Origin: CBDBND01 sp965262665
GTDB lineage: Bacteria > Pseudomonadota > Alphaproteobacteria > Rhodospirillales > Rhodospirillaceae
DNA: 64,000 nucleotides
Direction: 5' to 3'
Assembly: GCA_965262665.1 (NCBI GenBank)
Contig: CBDHFR010000003.1
Location: forward strand, 682,001-746,000
The notes under the pieces are model-generated. The model did not search any database. It saw nothing but the letters and a program-made list of their open reading frames with translations, and was not told the origin of the DNA. Of the stretch, positions 44,647 to 53,490 are shown in pieces (positions within the stretch are counted from its first letter, which is position 1; the number at the start of each line of letters is the position of its first letter). The position numbers were made by a program, and so were the translations under genes.

Positions 44647-45150
44647 ATGACCCGCACTCTTGTTATTGGCGAAGGCCCCGCCTTGCCCGACGACGCCGCG
44701 CTGGATGCGTTTTGGGCCAAAGCCAAAGCTGCCGTGCCCGACCTCGCCGACGATCATCAGGTGCGTTCCATCGGCATCGACGAAGAAACCACCGGGCTGA
44801 TTCTCGAGTTCATCAACGCCGGCACCAAGGTGGGCACCTTCAGTCTGCCCTGGATGATGGAGGCCGAAGGTTATCCGGAAACCAAGCCAGGCACGCCCAT
44901 CATTCTCACTGGCTATAGTGGTGCACCACAGGCGGTTATACGCATCGGTGAGACATGGAACACAACCTTTGGCGGCATCAGTGAAAAAGAAACCAAATTG
45001 GATGGACCGCCGGTGCAGGATTTGGAGGTCTGGAAACCGTTGCATCGCGACTACTGGAATGGACTGATGTCCAAGTACGGCAAGAGTTGTACTGATGATA
45101 TGCCCATTATCGTCGAGCCCTTTGAACTCGTTTACTCGATTGCAAACTGA
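44647..45150 (+). CDS. ASCH-domain-like protein, paralogue 3
   Basis: 167 residues: DAFWAKAKAAVPDLADDHQVRSIGIDEETTGLILEFINAGTKVGTFSLPWMMEAEG, PIILTGYSGAPQAVIRIGETWNTTFGGISEKETKLDGP, LEVWKPLHRDYWNGLMSKYGKSCTDDMPIIVEPFELVY. It is more diverged than paralogues 1 and 2, and its TGA overlaps the ATG of paralogue 4 by one base. The ATG at 44647 was chosen because the domain begins shortly after it. Confidence 0.7.
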   Translation: MTRTLVIGEGPALPDDAALDAFWAKAKAAVPDLADDHQVRSIGIDEETTGLILEFINAGTKVGTFSLPWMMEAEGYPETKPGTPIILTGYSGAPQAVIRIGETWNTTFGGISEKETKLDGPPVQDLEVWKPLHRDYWNGLMSKYGKSCTDDMPIIVEPFELVYSIAN

Positions 45151-45659
45151 TGTGTCGGGTTCTTGTTTTTGCTGTGCTACTGGTTTCGTTCAGCGCTCGA
45201 GCAGAGTCCGTTTCTGAATTTTGGCAGGGTTGCTTGCCTGAAATTTCACAACCGCCGGCGGATGGCTTTTACCGAGTGCGTTCCATCGGCGGCACGCCGG
45301 AAACCATCGAAGCCATCACCCGGTTGATTCTTGCTGGTGACAAGACCGGCACGTTCACCTCGCCGTGGATGTACGAAGGGGACCGGTCCATCACGCCGGT
45401 GGTCGGCGGTTATTCGGTGCTGACGGATTCAAATGGTGCGCCGGCGGCGGTATTGAAAACCACGCTGCTGATGACCTTGCCGTTTGATCAAATCACCGAA
45501 AACGAAACCGCCGTGGACGGCCCGCGCGTGCGTCCGCTTGAGGTGTGGCGGCCCATCCATGTGACGTTCTTCACCAATGAACTGGCGGCCCGCGGCAAGA
45601 CTTTCGTCATGGACTTGCCGGTGACGGTGGAAGCCTTCGAGGTGGTGTGTAGGGGCTGA
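45150..45659 (+). CDS. ASCH-domain-like protein, paralogue 4, exported
   Basis: 169 residues with an N-terminal signal-peptide-like stretch (MCRVLVFAVLLVSFSARAESV) that the other paralogues lack. The same domain follows: FYRVRSIGGTPETIEAITRLILAGDKTGTFTSPWMYEG, YSVLTDSNGAPAAVLKTTLLMTLPFDQITENETAVDGPRVRPLEVWRPIHVTFFT, DLPVTVEAFEVV. If the signal works, this is an ASCH-fold protein in the periplasm, which is unexpected for a predicted RNA-binding family. It starts by overlapping paralogue 3. Confidence 0.7.
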   Translation: MCRVLVFAVLLVSFSARAESVSEFWQGCLPEISQPPADGFYRVRSIGGTPETIEAITRLILAGDKTGTFTSPWMYEGDRSITPVVGGYSVLTDSNGAPAAVLKTTLLMTLPFDQITENETAVDGPRVRPLEVWRPIHVTFFTNELAARGKTFVMDLPVTVEAFEVVCRG

Positions 45660-46055
45660 TCAGTCAGCGTCTTCCACCACGCATTCCGCTTCAATCTCCA
45701 CCAGCCAGTCTGCGCCGATGAGTTTGTGAACGGCGAGCATGGTCGCCGCCGGTTTGATCTCACCAAACACTTCGCCGTGGGCGCGGCCCACGTCTTTCCA
45801 ATCAACGACATTGGTCAAATAGGTGCGTGTGCGTACCACGTCGCTGAGGGACCCACCGAGATCGGCGATGGCTTGGGTGATGATTTCCAAACAGCGTTTG
45901 GCCTGGCCGTAAGCGTTCCCCGGCGCGGCGGTTTTACCGTCCGCGCCGATGGGTCCGGTGCCGGCAACGAAAATATGATTACCAACGCGCACCGCCCGGC
46001 AAAAATCAATCGAATCTTCGTAAGGGGAACCCGACGATGTGGAAGTACGGATCAT
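45660..46055 (-). CDS. RidA family enamine/imine deaminase
   Basis: A 131-residue trimeric deaminase of the RidA/YjgF/UK114 family. RidA-type enzymes clear reactive enamines from PLP reactions. The protein starts MIRTSTSSGSPYEDSIDFCRAVRVGNHIFVAGTGPIGADGKT. NAYGQAKRCLEIITQAIADLGGSLSDVVRTRTYLTN and HKLIGADWLVEIEAECVV are the typical motifs. The longer open frame upstream is not coding. It overlaps nothing and lies just before the AlkB gene on the same strand. Confidence 0.85.
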   Translation of the reverse strand: MIRTSTSSGSPYEDSIDFCRAVRVGNHIFVAGTGPIGADGKTAAPGNAYGQAKRCLEIITQAIADLGGSLSDVVRTRTYLTNVVDWKDVGRAHGEVFGEIKPAATMLAVHKLIGADWLVEIEAECVVEDAD

Positions 46056-46068
46056 ATAACGGACCTGT

Positions 46069-46710
46069 CTATGAAAGCGCTTTGCGGAAGGTGAGACTGA
46101 TCCGCCCATCCAATCCAGGCAAGGGGCTGGTGCCGGGATAAATCTTGCGTACACCATGAAAGCGCATTCGGCTTTCCCCGCCCATGACAATGACATCACC
46201 GCTTTCGACGGTGAGAACAAGCGGCTTATCGGATCGCGCGCACCCACCAATGAGAAAGTCCGCCGCCGCGCCGAGACAGACGGTAACGATGGGCTGGTCA
46301 AAATCCGCTTCGTCACGGTCCTGGTGCAAACCCATCTTGGCGCCTTTGGTGTAGTGATTGATCAGGCAGGCATCGGATGAAAAATCAGGCCATGGGGTGT
46401 CGACCACGATCTCGTCCAGGACCTTGCTGAACGTCGGCGGTATCCTGGGCCAGGGTACGTCCGAGCCCGGCTGAGCTTTGGTATAGCGGTAGCCCTTGGC
46501 ATCGCTCCACCAGCCCACGGTGCCGCAATTGGTCATTTCGGCCGAATAAAGGCCGCCGGACTTGGTCCGGGCCTGACGAAAGGGCGCTTTTTGCTCAACC
46601 CGGCGGACAGCGGCCAACAGCCTGGCCTGCATACCCTTGGCTACCGCTGCCTTCAGATGCTGGGTGCCGGTGGGCAAATCGGGTGGAAACAGGTCGGCAG
46701 AAAGGTCCAT
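46069..46710 (-). CDS. alkB: AlkB-like 2-oxoglutarate/Fe(II) oxygenase
   Basis: AlkB-type enzymes oxidatively remove alkyl groups from DNA or RNA bases. The 213-residue protein has SGGLYSAEMTNCGTVGWWSDAKGYRYTKAQPGSD near the substrate lid. The iron site is GLHQDRDEADFDQPIVTVCLG (H-x-D) with distal His in RMRFHGVRKIYPG, and the 2-oxoglutarate-binding end is GRISLTFRKAL (R-x-x-x-x-x-R). The start MDLSADLFPPDLPTG was preferred over the longer frame. It is divergent from dnaK. Confidence 0.88.
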   Translation of the reverse strand: MDLSADLFPPDLPTGTQHLKAAVAKGMQARLLAAVRRVEQKAPFRQARTKSGGLYSAEMTNCGTVGWWSDAKGYRYTKAQPGSDVPWPRIPPTFSKVLDEIVVDTPWPDFSSDACLINHYTKGAKMGLHQDRDEADFDQPIVTVCLGAAADFLIGGCARSDKPLVLTVESGDVIVMGGESRMRFHGVRKIYPGTSPLPGLDGRISLTFRKALS

Positions 46711-46748
46711 AAGTGCGCCTAAACCCTTGAAAAAAGAGTCGGTTCCTC

Positions 46749-46779
46749 GTTGCGGGCGAACCCCCCACCCCCTATATAC
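46749..46779 (+). promoter_or_regulatory. Candidate heat-shock (sigma-32) promoter of dnaK
   Basis: GTTG at 46749-46752, an 18-bp spacer and CCTATATAC at 46771-46779 match the alphaproteobacterial RpoH consensus (CTTG, about 18, CYTATnT). It lies 134 bp upstream of the dnaK start codon. Inferred only. Confidence 0.45.
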
Positions 46780-46806
46780 CCAGCGACCCTGGAGGGGGAA
46801 CCGGGT

Positions 46807-46860
46807 CATGGTTCAGACCATGGTTTTCCCTACCATTTTATTTTTTGGGGGATGCCCCCA
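46807..46860 (+). promoter_or_regulatory. Hairpins in the dnaK leader
   Basis: Two inverted repeats lie in the long leader: CATGGT-tcag-ACCATG at 46807-46822 and TGGGGG-atg-CCCCCA at 46846-46860, separated by a T-rich stretch. They could form a temperature-sensitive structure, although the ribosome site before ATG at 46913 (AAGGA) is not obviously paired. Structure inference only. Confidence 0.35.
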
Positions 46861-46912
46861 GGCGCCGCCAGCGGGCCGGAGACATCCGCCTCAACAATAA
46901 GGATAAAACCCT

Positions 46913-48850
46913 ATGGGCAAAGTAATCGGTATCGACCTCGGGACCACCAACTCCTGTATTGCCGTTATGGACGGCTCGGACCCGCGGGTGATTGAAAACG
47001 CCGAAGGCGCACGCACAACGCCGTCGGTGGTGGCCTTTTCCGACGCTGAAGAGCGTCTCGTCGGCCAGCCGGCCAAGCGCCAGGCGGTAACCAATCCCGA
47101 AGACACCCTGTTTGCCATCAAGCGCCTCATCGGCCGTCGTTTTGACGACCCGACGGTGAAGAAGGACCAAGGCTTGGTGCCCTATTCCATCATCAAGGGC
47201 GACAATGGCGATGCCTGGGTCGAAGCCTCCGGTGAAAAGTACGCACCGTCACAAATTTCCGCCTTCATCTTGCAGAAGATGAAAGAGACGGCTGAGAGTT
47301 ACCTCGGTGAAAATGTCACCGAAGCGGTGATCACCGTGCCTGCCTATTTCAACGACTCTCAGCGTCAAGCCACCAAGGATGCCGGCAAGATCGCCGGTCT
47401 GGATGTGCTGCGCATCATCAACGAACCGACAGCAGCCGCGCTTGCCTATGGCATGGATAAGGAAGCCTCCGGCACCATCGCGGTTTATGACCTTGGCGGC
47501 GGAACGTTTGATATCTCCATTCTCGAAATCGGCGACGGCGTGTTCGAAGTGAAATCGACCAACGGGGACACCTTCCTCGGCGGTGAAGACTTCGACGCCC
47601 GCATCATCGATTACCTGGCCGATGAATTTAAAAAAGAGAACGGCATCAATCTGCGCGAAGATAAACTTGCCTTGCAGCGTCTCAAAGAAGGTGCCGAAAA
47701 AGCAAAGATCGAACTGTCCAGTTCAGGCCAGACCGAAGTCAACCTGCCGTTCATCACCGCCGATGCGTCGGGACCCAAACACCTCAACATCAAGCTCACC
47801 CGCGCCAAGCTGGAAGCGCTGGTAGACGATCTCATTCAGCGCACCGTCGATCCGTGCAAAAAGGCGCTCAAGGACGCCGGGCTCAAACCCAACGAAATCG
47901 CAGAAGTGATTCTCGTCGGCGGCATGACCCGCATGCCCAAAGTACAAGAAACGGTGAAGGACTTCTTTGGCCGTGAGCCCCACAAAGGCGTCAACCCGGA
48001 CGAAGTGGTCGCTCTTGGTGCGGCCATTCAAGCGGGCGTGCTCAAAGGCGACGTCAAGGATGTGTTGTTGCTGGATGTCACCCCGCTGTCCCTCGGCATC
48101 GAGACGCTAGGCGGCGTATTCACCCGGCTGATCGACCGCAACACCACCATTCCGGCGCGCAAGAGCCAGACCTTTTCAACGGCGGAAGACAATCAGCAGG
48201 CGGTGACTATCCGCGTCTTCCAAGGCGAGCGGGAAATGGCAGCCGACAACAAATTGCTTGGCCAGTTTGATCTGATGGGTATTCCCTCAGCGCCCCGCGG
48301 CGTGCCGCAAGTCGAGGTGACCTTTGACATAGATGCCAACGGTATCGTCAATGTGTCGGCTAAGGACAAAGCCACGGGCATGGAACAGCAGATCCGCATT
48401 CAGGCTTCGGGTGGTCTTTCAGATGACGACATCGATCAAATGGTCAAGGACGCCGAAGCCCACGCCGATGAAGACAAGAAGAAGCGTGAGCTGGTGGATG
48501 CCCGCAACCAGGCAGACAGCCTGATTCACACCACGGAAAAAACGCTCAGCGAACACGAAGATAAAGTCGACGCTGGCGACAAAGAAGAAATCCAAGCCAA
48601 GGTGCAAGAACTCAAAGACGTGCTTGAATCGGAAGACGTGGATGACATCAAGGCCAAGACCGAAGCCCTAATGCAAGTGGCGATGAAGTTGGGCGAAGCC
48701 ATGTATCAGGCGGAGCAAGAAGCGCAGGCGGATGCTGGAGAGGCTGGTGAGACTAGTGGCGACGATGCATCTAGCGAAGCTTCTGAAGATGACGCCGAAG
48801 TGGTCGATGCCGACTTTGAGGAAGTCGACGACAAAGAAGACAAAAGCTGA
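46913..48850 (+). CDS. dnaK: Chaperone DnaK (Hsp70)
   Basis: A 645-residue ATP-dependent chaperone. IGIDLGTTNSCIAVMDGSDPRVIENAEGARTTPSVV, AVITVPAYFNDSQRQATKDAGKIAGLDVLRIINEPTAAALAYG, IAVYDLGGGTFDISILEI and ILVGGMTRMPKVQ are canonical nucleotide-binding signatures. The substrate domain (LLLDVTPLSLGIETLGG) and acidic tail follow. The length and motifs are normal. ATG follows AAGGATAAAACC. It starts the dnaK-dnaJ operon, with a hairpin before dnaJ. Confidence 0.98.
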   Translation: MGKVIGIDLGTTNSCIAVMDGSDPRVIENAEGARTTPSVVAFSDAEERLVGQPAKRQAVTNPEDTLFAIKRLIGRRFDDPTVKKDQGLVPYSIIKGDNGDAWVEASGEKYAPSQISAFILQKMKETAESYLGENVTEAVITVPAYFNDSQRQATKDAGKIAGLDVLRIINEPTAAALAYGMDKEASGTIAVYDLGGGTFDISILEIGDGVFEVKSTNGDTFLGGEDFDARIIDYLADEFKKENGINLREDKLALQRLKEGAEKAKIELSSSGQTEVNLPFITADASGPKHLNIKLTRAKLEALVDDLIQRTVDPCKKALKDAGLKPNEIAEVILVGGMTRMPKVQETVKDFFGREPHKGVNPDEVVALGAAIQAGVLKGDVKDVLLLDVTPLSLGIETLGGVFTRLIDRNTTIPARKSQTFSTAEDNQQAVTIRVFQGEREMAADNKLLGQFDLMGIPSAPRGVPQVEVTFDIDANGIVNVSAKDKATGMEQQIRIQASGGLSDDDIDQMVKDAEAHADEDKKKRELVDARNQADSLIHTTEKTLSEHEDKVDAGDKEEIQAKVQELKDVLESEDVDDIKAKTEALMQVAMKLGEAMYQAEQEAQADAGEAGETSGDDASSEASEDDAEVVDADFEEVDDKEDKS

Positions 48851-48916
48851 CGTTACCAGCGTCTCGCGTCGTTAGGCTCGTAGTCATGATTACTCGCAGC
48901 GCATTTGTGGACGTAT

Positions 48917-48937
48917 TCCGGCTCAACACGAGCCGGA
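48917..48937 (+). terminator. Hairpin between dnaK and dnaJ
   Basis: An 8-bp stem TCCGGCTC / GAGCCGGA with a 5-base loop lies in the 118-bp gap between dnaK and dnaJ. There is no T tract after it, so it is more likely a partial attenuator or mRNA stabiliser that lets dnaK outnumber dnaJ than a full terminator. Confidence 0.5.
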
Positions 48938-48968
48938 CCTGTTCCGCTGCGCGCCGGGAGCGGGCTTC

Positions 48969-50105
48969 ATGAGCAAGCGTGATTTTTATGATGTGCTCGG
49001 CGTTAGCAAAGGCGTCTCCGGAGACGAGCTGAAAAAGGCTTACCGCAAACTAGCCATGCAGTATCACCCGGACAAGAATCCGGGAGACAAAAAGGCCGAG
49101 CACAATTTCAAAGAGCTCAATGAAGCCTACGAAGTTCTGAAAGACGAGCAAAAGCGCGCGGCTTACGATCAATTCGGTCACGCGGCGTTCGAACAGGGCG
49201 GCGGGCCGCGTGGCGGCGGTGGTTTCGAATTTGGCGGTGGCTTCGCCGATATCTTCGATGAAATGTTCGGCGACATCATGGGCGGACGGCGCGGATCGCG
49301 CGGCCGGGCCCAGGCCCGCGGCCAGGACCTCCGTTACAACATGGAAGTCAGTCTTGAAGACGCTTACCACGGCAAAAAAGCCACCATCACCGTACCGTCT
49401 TCAACCACCTGTGAATCCTGTAAGGGCACCGGCGGAAAAGATGGGGCTGCACCGGATACCTGTTCGACCTGCAACGGCGCCGGAAAGGTGCGCAGCCAAC
49501 AAGGGTTTTTCACGGTCGAACGGACGTGTCCCGCTTGCGGCGGAGCCGGCCGGGTGATCTCAAACCCCTGTGGTGATTGCCGCGGGTCTGGCCGGGTGCG
49601 CAAGGACAAGACCCTCGAGGTCACCATTCCCCCCGGTGTGGAAGACGGCACCCGCATCCGCTTAGCCGGTGAGGGGGAAGTGGGCATGAACGGGGCACCC
49701 GCGGGCGACCTCTACATCTTCTTAAGTGTCACCCCCCATCGCTTGTTTCAGCGCGACGGTGCCAACCTCTATATGCGCGCACCCATTGCCATGACCACGG
49801 CCGCGCTCGGCGGCGATATAGAAGTGCCCACCATCGAAGGCGGCAAGGTGCGTGTCTCCATTCCCAAAGGCTACCAGAACGGCCATCAATTCCGGTTGCG
49901 CGGTAAAGGCATGAACGTTTTGCGCTCAACGGCGCGGGGTGACATGTTCCTGGAAGCGGCGGTGGAAGTACCTGTCAATCTGACCGCGAAACAGAGAGAC
50001 CTGCTGCGGGACTTCGAGAAAGACAGCGATCAAAAGACCTATAGTCCCGAAGCCCACGGCTTTTTCCATAAGGTCAAAAACTTTTTCGAAGACCTGACGG
50101 ACTAG
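48969..50105 (+). CDS. dnaJ: Chaperone DnaJ (Hsp40)
   Basis: A 378-residue co-chaperone with J domain (DFYDVLGVSKGVSGDELKKAYRKLAMQYHPDKNPGDKKA, HPD present). A Gly/Phe-rich linker and four zinc-binding repeats follow (CESCKGTGG, CSTCNGAGK, CPACGGAGR, CGDCRGSGR). The C-terminal substrate-binding domains contain VTIPPGVEDGTRIRLAGEGEVG and VSIPKGYQNGHQFRLRGKGM. All signatures are complete. It is the second gene of the dnaK operon. Confidence 0.97.
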   Translation: MSKRDFYDVLGVSKGVSGDELKKAYRKLAMQYHPDKNPGDKKAEHNFKELNEAYEVLKDEQKRAAYDQFGHAAFEQGGGPRGGGGFEFGGGFADIFDEMFGDIMGGRRGSRGRAQARGQDLRYNMEVSLEDAYHGKKATITVPSSTTCESCKGTGGKDGAAPDTCSTCNGAGKVRSQQGFFTVERTCPACGGAGRVISNPCGDCRGSGRVRKDKTLEVTIPPGVEDGTRIRLAGEGEVGMNGAPAGDLYIFLSVTPHRLFQRDGANLYMRAPIAMTTAALGGDIEVPTIEGGKVRVSIPKGYQNGHQFRLRGKGMNVLRSTARGDMFLEAAVEVPVNLTAKQRDLLRDFEKDSDQKTYSPEAHGFFHKVKNFFEDLTD

Positions 50106-50126
50106 TCACCTCCACGAATAGTGCTG

Positions 50127-50767
50127 TTAAAGCCGACCAGTCAATCGTTGGCGCCAGGAGAGCCGGTCGGGTTTTGAGTCACCGCTTTCCAGATAAGACC
50201 AATAGAACGACATGGTGTACTTCGACGATTTCGCCGGTGAAACACCACGGTGAAGGTGAGTCCAAAAGGGTGGAAAGACAGCGATCTTGCCGGCTTCGGG
50301 GCGCACCGAGAGGTTTTGGTGGGCAAATTCCGTATAGCCATCTTCTGCGACGTCCGACAAATAAATCAAACATGCCAAAACAGTTTGGACGTATCAATGT
50401 TGGCGTTGTCTGCGTGCCATTCGAACGAGTGACCCGAGTCGACCCGTTCGATGCGCGGATAGTGGCAACCTATCCGACCCGACGCAAGATGCGCTGCCAA
50501 GGCAGGAAACTCTTTTGCGTAATCTGTAACCGCTTTGGTAACGGCATTGTGAGTTTGGATGACCACATCCCGCCATTCTTCCATGGTGTCATGGAGATAC
50601 AGAATAGTGCCCGTTCGGCCGGGGTCGACGCGTTCATTTCCAACCCGACCGACAGTCGATGGATGCTTTCGATCATCGGCTTCAAACCGATCGACGATGA
50701 GTTGACAGTATTCGCGCCCAAGCAAATTGGGAAACGTTTGAACGAAGGTAGGGGCAGTTTGGGACAC
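50127..50767 (-). pseudogene. 2OG-Fe(II) oxygenase (prolyl hydroxylase-like), frameshifted
   Basis: The first 133 residues (SQTAPTFVQTFPNLLGREYCQLIVDRFEADDRKHPSTVG, GTILYLHDTMEEWRDVVIQ, HSFEWHADNANIDTSK) carry the H-x-D of the iron site. The rest is in the next frame: LACLIYLSDVAEDGYTEFAHQNLSVRPEAGKIAVFPPFWTHLHRGVSPAKSSKYTMSFYW, with the distal His and the basic residue for 2-oxoglutarate. The break falls at a T4 run (CTGTTTTGG near 50377), suggesting a single-base deletion or an assembly error. Without it this would be a complete enzyme of about 213 residues. Confidence 0.7.
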
Positions 50768-51129
50768 AGCGCTCTTGTGGGTTGTCTATACAGCCTTCAC
50801 ACTTTTACCATAGCGGAAACAATCGGCTCTGGTGAAGGAGGACGGGATTGTTCTCATTACTTTCACGTCTTTTTGCTTGGAATAAGAGAACCCTGCCGCC
50901 GTCGGCTGCATTCAATGAAAACGCAACACCGATACAGGCAATCCAGCGTCTTGCCGCCCTTATTCCAGAAGCAGAAACATTGGACGCGCCGGCCCGTCAG
51001 GCACTTGCGGACGCGTTTCATGCCGGCGGTCTTGAGTGTTTGAAGTCCAGGCATCCCGGCGAAGCGGCTTTCTCCCTGTCGCATGCTGCGGATCTTGGCT
51101 GCAACGATGATCATCTGCATTACAACCTA

Positions 51130-52177
51130 GAGCGGTTTGACTGAATTGTGAATCGAAGGGGATTCCCAAGCGTCCCACTCCATGATTCTATATCCCGAGG
51201 CGATTTGGGAGTCAGACATGGGGCATTGTTACGGGAATGATCTTCGCCGGCGGGTCGTCGAGGCGGTCACTGGGGGTCTGTCTGCACGGGGGGCCGCGGC
51301 GCGTTTTCGTGTCGCGCCAGCGACGGCGAGCCACTGGCGCCGGCGCTGGCGCGAGACGGGCTCGATCGAGCCCGACCGCCAGGGCCAACCGCCTGGCTCG
51401 AAGCTGGATGCGCATGAGGCCTTTATCCTGGCTCTGGTGGCGCAGACCAAGGCTATGACGCTGGCCGAGATTGGCGAGAAGCTGGCGGCGTCGCACGGGG
51501 TTCGGGTGTGCCCGTCGACGGTCTGGCACTTCTTCGCCAAGCGCGGGCTGACGCACAAAAAAAGACCGGCCATGCAGCGGAGCGGCGGCGCCCGGACGTG
51601 CTCGCGCGGCGCCGGCTCTGGTTCGAAGGCCAGGCAGGGCTCGCTCCGGAACGGCTGATCTTCATCGACGAGACCGGCGCGTCGATGAAGATGGCGCGGC
51701 TGCGGGGATGGTCGCGCAAAGGCGAACGGTGCCGGGCCGCCATACCCCATGGCCATTGGAAGACCACCACGTTGACCGCCGGCTTGCGCCTCTCCGGCCT
51801 GGCGGCCCCGATGCTCCTCGACGGGCCGATGCATGGGGCTGCCTTCAAGGCCTATGTGGAACAGGTCCTGGCACCCGAACTCGACCCCGGAGACAGCGTC
51901 GTCATGGCCAACCTGCCCGCCCACAAGGTCGCTGGCATCCGCCAGGCCATCGAAGCCGCCGGCGCAACCCTGCTGTATCTGCCGCCCTACAGTCCCGACT
52001 GCAACCCGGTCGAGATGGCCTTCGCCAAACTCAAGGCGCTCCTGAGAAAGGCCGCCGCCAGAACCGTCGACGACCTGTGGGACGCCATTGCCGAGGCCAT
52101 CGACGCCTTCACCTCAACCGAATGCGAAAACTACTTCGCCGCCGCCGGATATGATCGGGACTAAATTGAATCTGCTC
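51130..52177 (+). mobile_element. Intact IS630-family element (1048 bp) inside the GT41-like gene
   Basis: Bounded by TA at 51128-51129 and 52178-52179. Ends GAGCGGTTTGACTGAATTG and, inward from the right, GAGCAGATTCAATTTAG form an imperfect inverted repeat. The insertion site is CTAG, the known preferred target of IS630. Rejoining the host at that site restores an open reading frame. Partial copies occur at 6166-6864 and 28334-28857. Confidence 0.92.
51218..52164 (+). CDS. IS630 transposase, OrfA-OrfB by -1 frameshift
   Basis: OrfA (from 51218, MGHCYGNDLRRRVVEAVTGGLSARGAAARFRVAPATASHWRRRWRETGSIEPDRQGQ) carries two helix-turn-helix parts. OrfB carries APERLIFIDETGASMKMARLRGWSRKG, VVMANLPAHKVAG and LPPYSPDCNPVEMAFAKLK. 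The frames overlap at seven A residues (51557-51563), where a -1 slip joins GLTHKK to KTGHAAERRRPDVLARRRL. The second catalytic position is MANL rather than the usual MDNL, which would replace an essential Asp with Ala. The same MANL is in the truncated copy at 6166, so the substitution predates their separation. Confidence 0.82.
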
Positions 52178-53490
52178 TAGGTCTTGCTTATGAACGAAGC
52201 GGCCAAGCCAAAGCCGCCCATGATTGTTTTCGCTTGGCTGTGTCACGCCGCCACCTGAGCGCTGCAGGCGACGGATTTTACATCCGCAATCTCCACGCCT
52301 TGAACGATGTAACGCTGTCCGATTTAAAACACGAAGCCCGTGCCTGGTCGGAACGTCACGCCAGCGGTCACTCAAACAACGCGTTTGTCCCAAGAAATCC
52401 TGATCAACAGGTATTGAAGGTCGGGTTTTTGTCCAGACGGTTTTGTCGCCATGCGGTGGGTTTTTTCACTGTCGGCGCTCTGGAAAATCTCGATCGAACG
52501 AAAATTGAACCGGTTTTATTTGTGACCCGCAACTCAAACGATGACTACTGGGACCGGTTCACCAAAACAGCCAACGCGGTCCACGATATTTCAGCCTTAA
52601 ATGACGATGAAGTGGCTGGCCTCATTCGTCATCATGGCATTCACATTCTGATAGATATGGCAGGTCACTCTGCTGACGGCCGTATCGGTGTAATGGTCCG
52701 CAAGCCGGCGCCTGTTCAGGCAAAATGGGTGGGCGGTCAGCATGGCACCATGGGTCTTGAAGCGATCGATTTTTTTATTACTGATCCGATTGAAACACCG
52801 GCAGAAGACGACATCCATTTTGTTGAACGGGCCCATACGGCTGCCCGAAAGTTACGCCGTCTATACACCACCACCCGATGCGCCATCGGTCAACGCCTTG
52901 CCTGGTGTGGCAGCAAATTCGATTACGTTCGGATCTTTCAACAACATCGCCAAAATCAGCGATAACACGCTCGATGCTTGGGCCAAGATCCTCAAGACTA
53001 TTCCGGATAGCCGTCTTGTCCTGAAACACTTTGCCCTTTCCGAAGAGCGCACCTGCGATCGCATCAAGGCCGTGTTCCCAGCGCGCGCTATTTCATCCAA
53101 CAGGCTTGATTTACGCGCGCCCACTGAACAAGCCGCCCACCTCCGTGCTTACCATGATATCGACATCGCGCTTGATCCGTTTCCTTGGTCGGGTTGTGTC
53201 ACCACTTGCGGGGCGCTGTGGATGGGCGTGCCTGTTCTGACGTTGCCGGGTGTCGCCTTTTGTCACCGCCATTCGGCGAGCTTCCTGACAACCGTCGGAC
53301 TCACCGATTGGATCGCAGGCGATGTAGATGATTACGTGGCAAAGGTGATTGATTTTGCCAGCCGGTGCGACGAACTCGCGGGTTTGCGGCTAAGTTTGCG
53401 GGACCGGGTCAAAAACTCACCGTTATGTGACGCCCCCCGCTTTACCCGAGATTTTGAAAATATGTTGTCTCACATGTGGCAGGAAACAGG

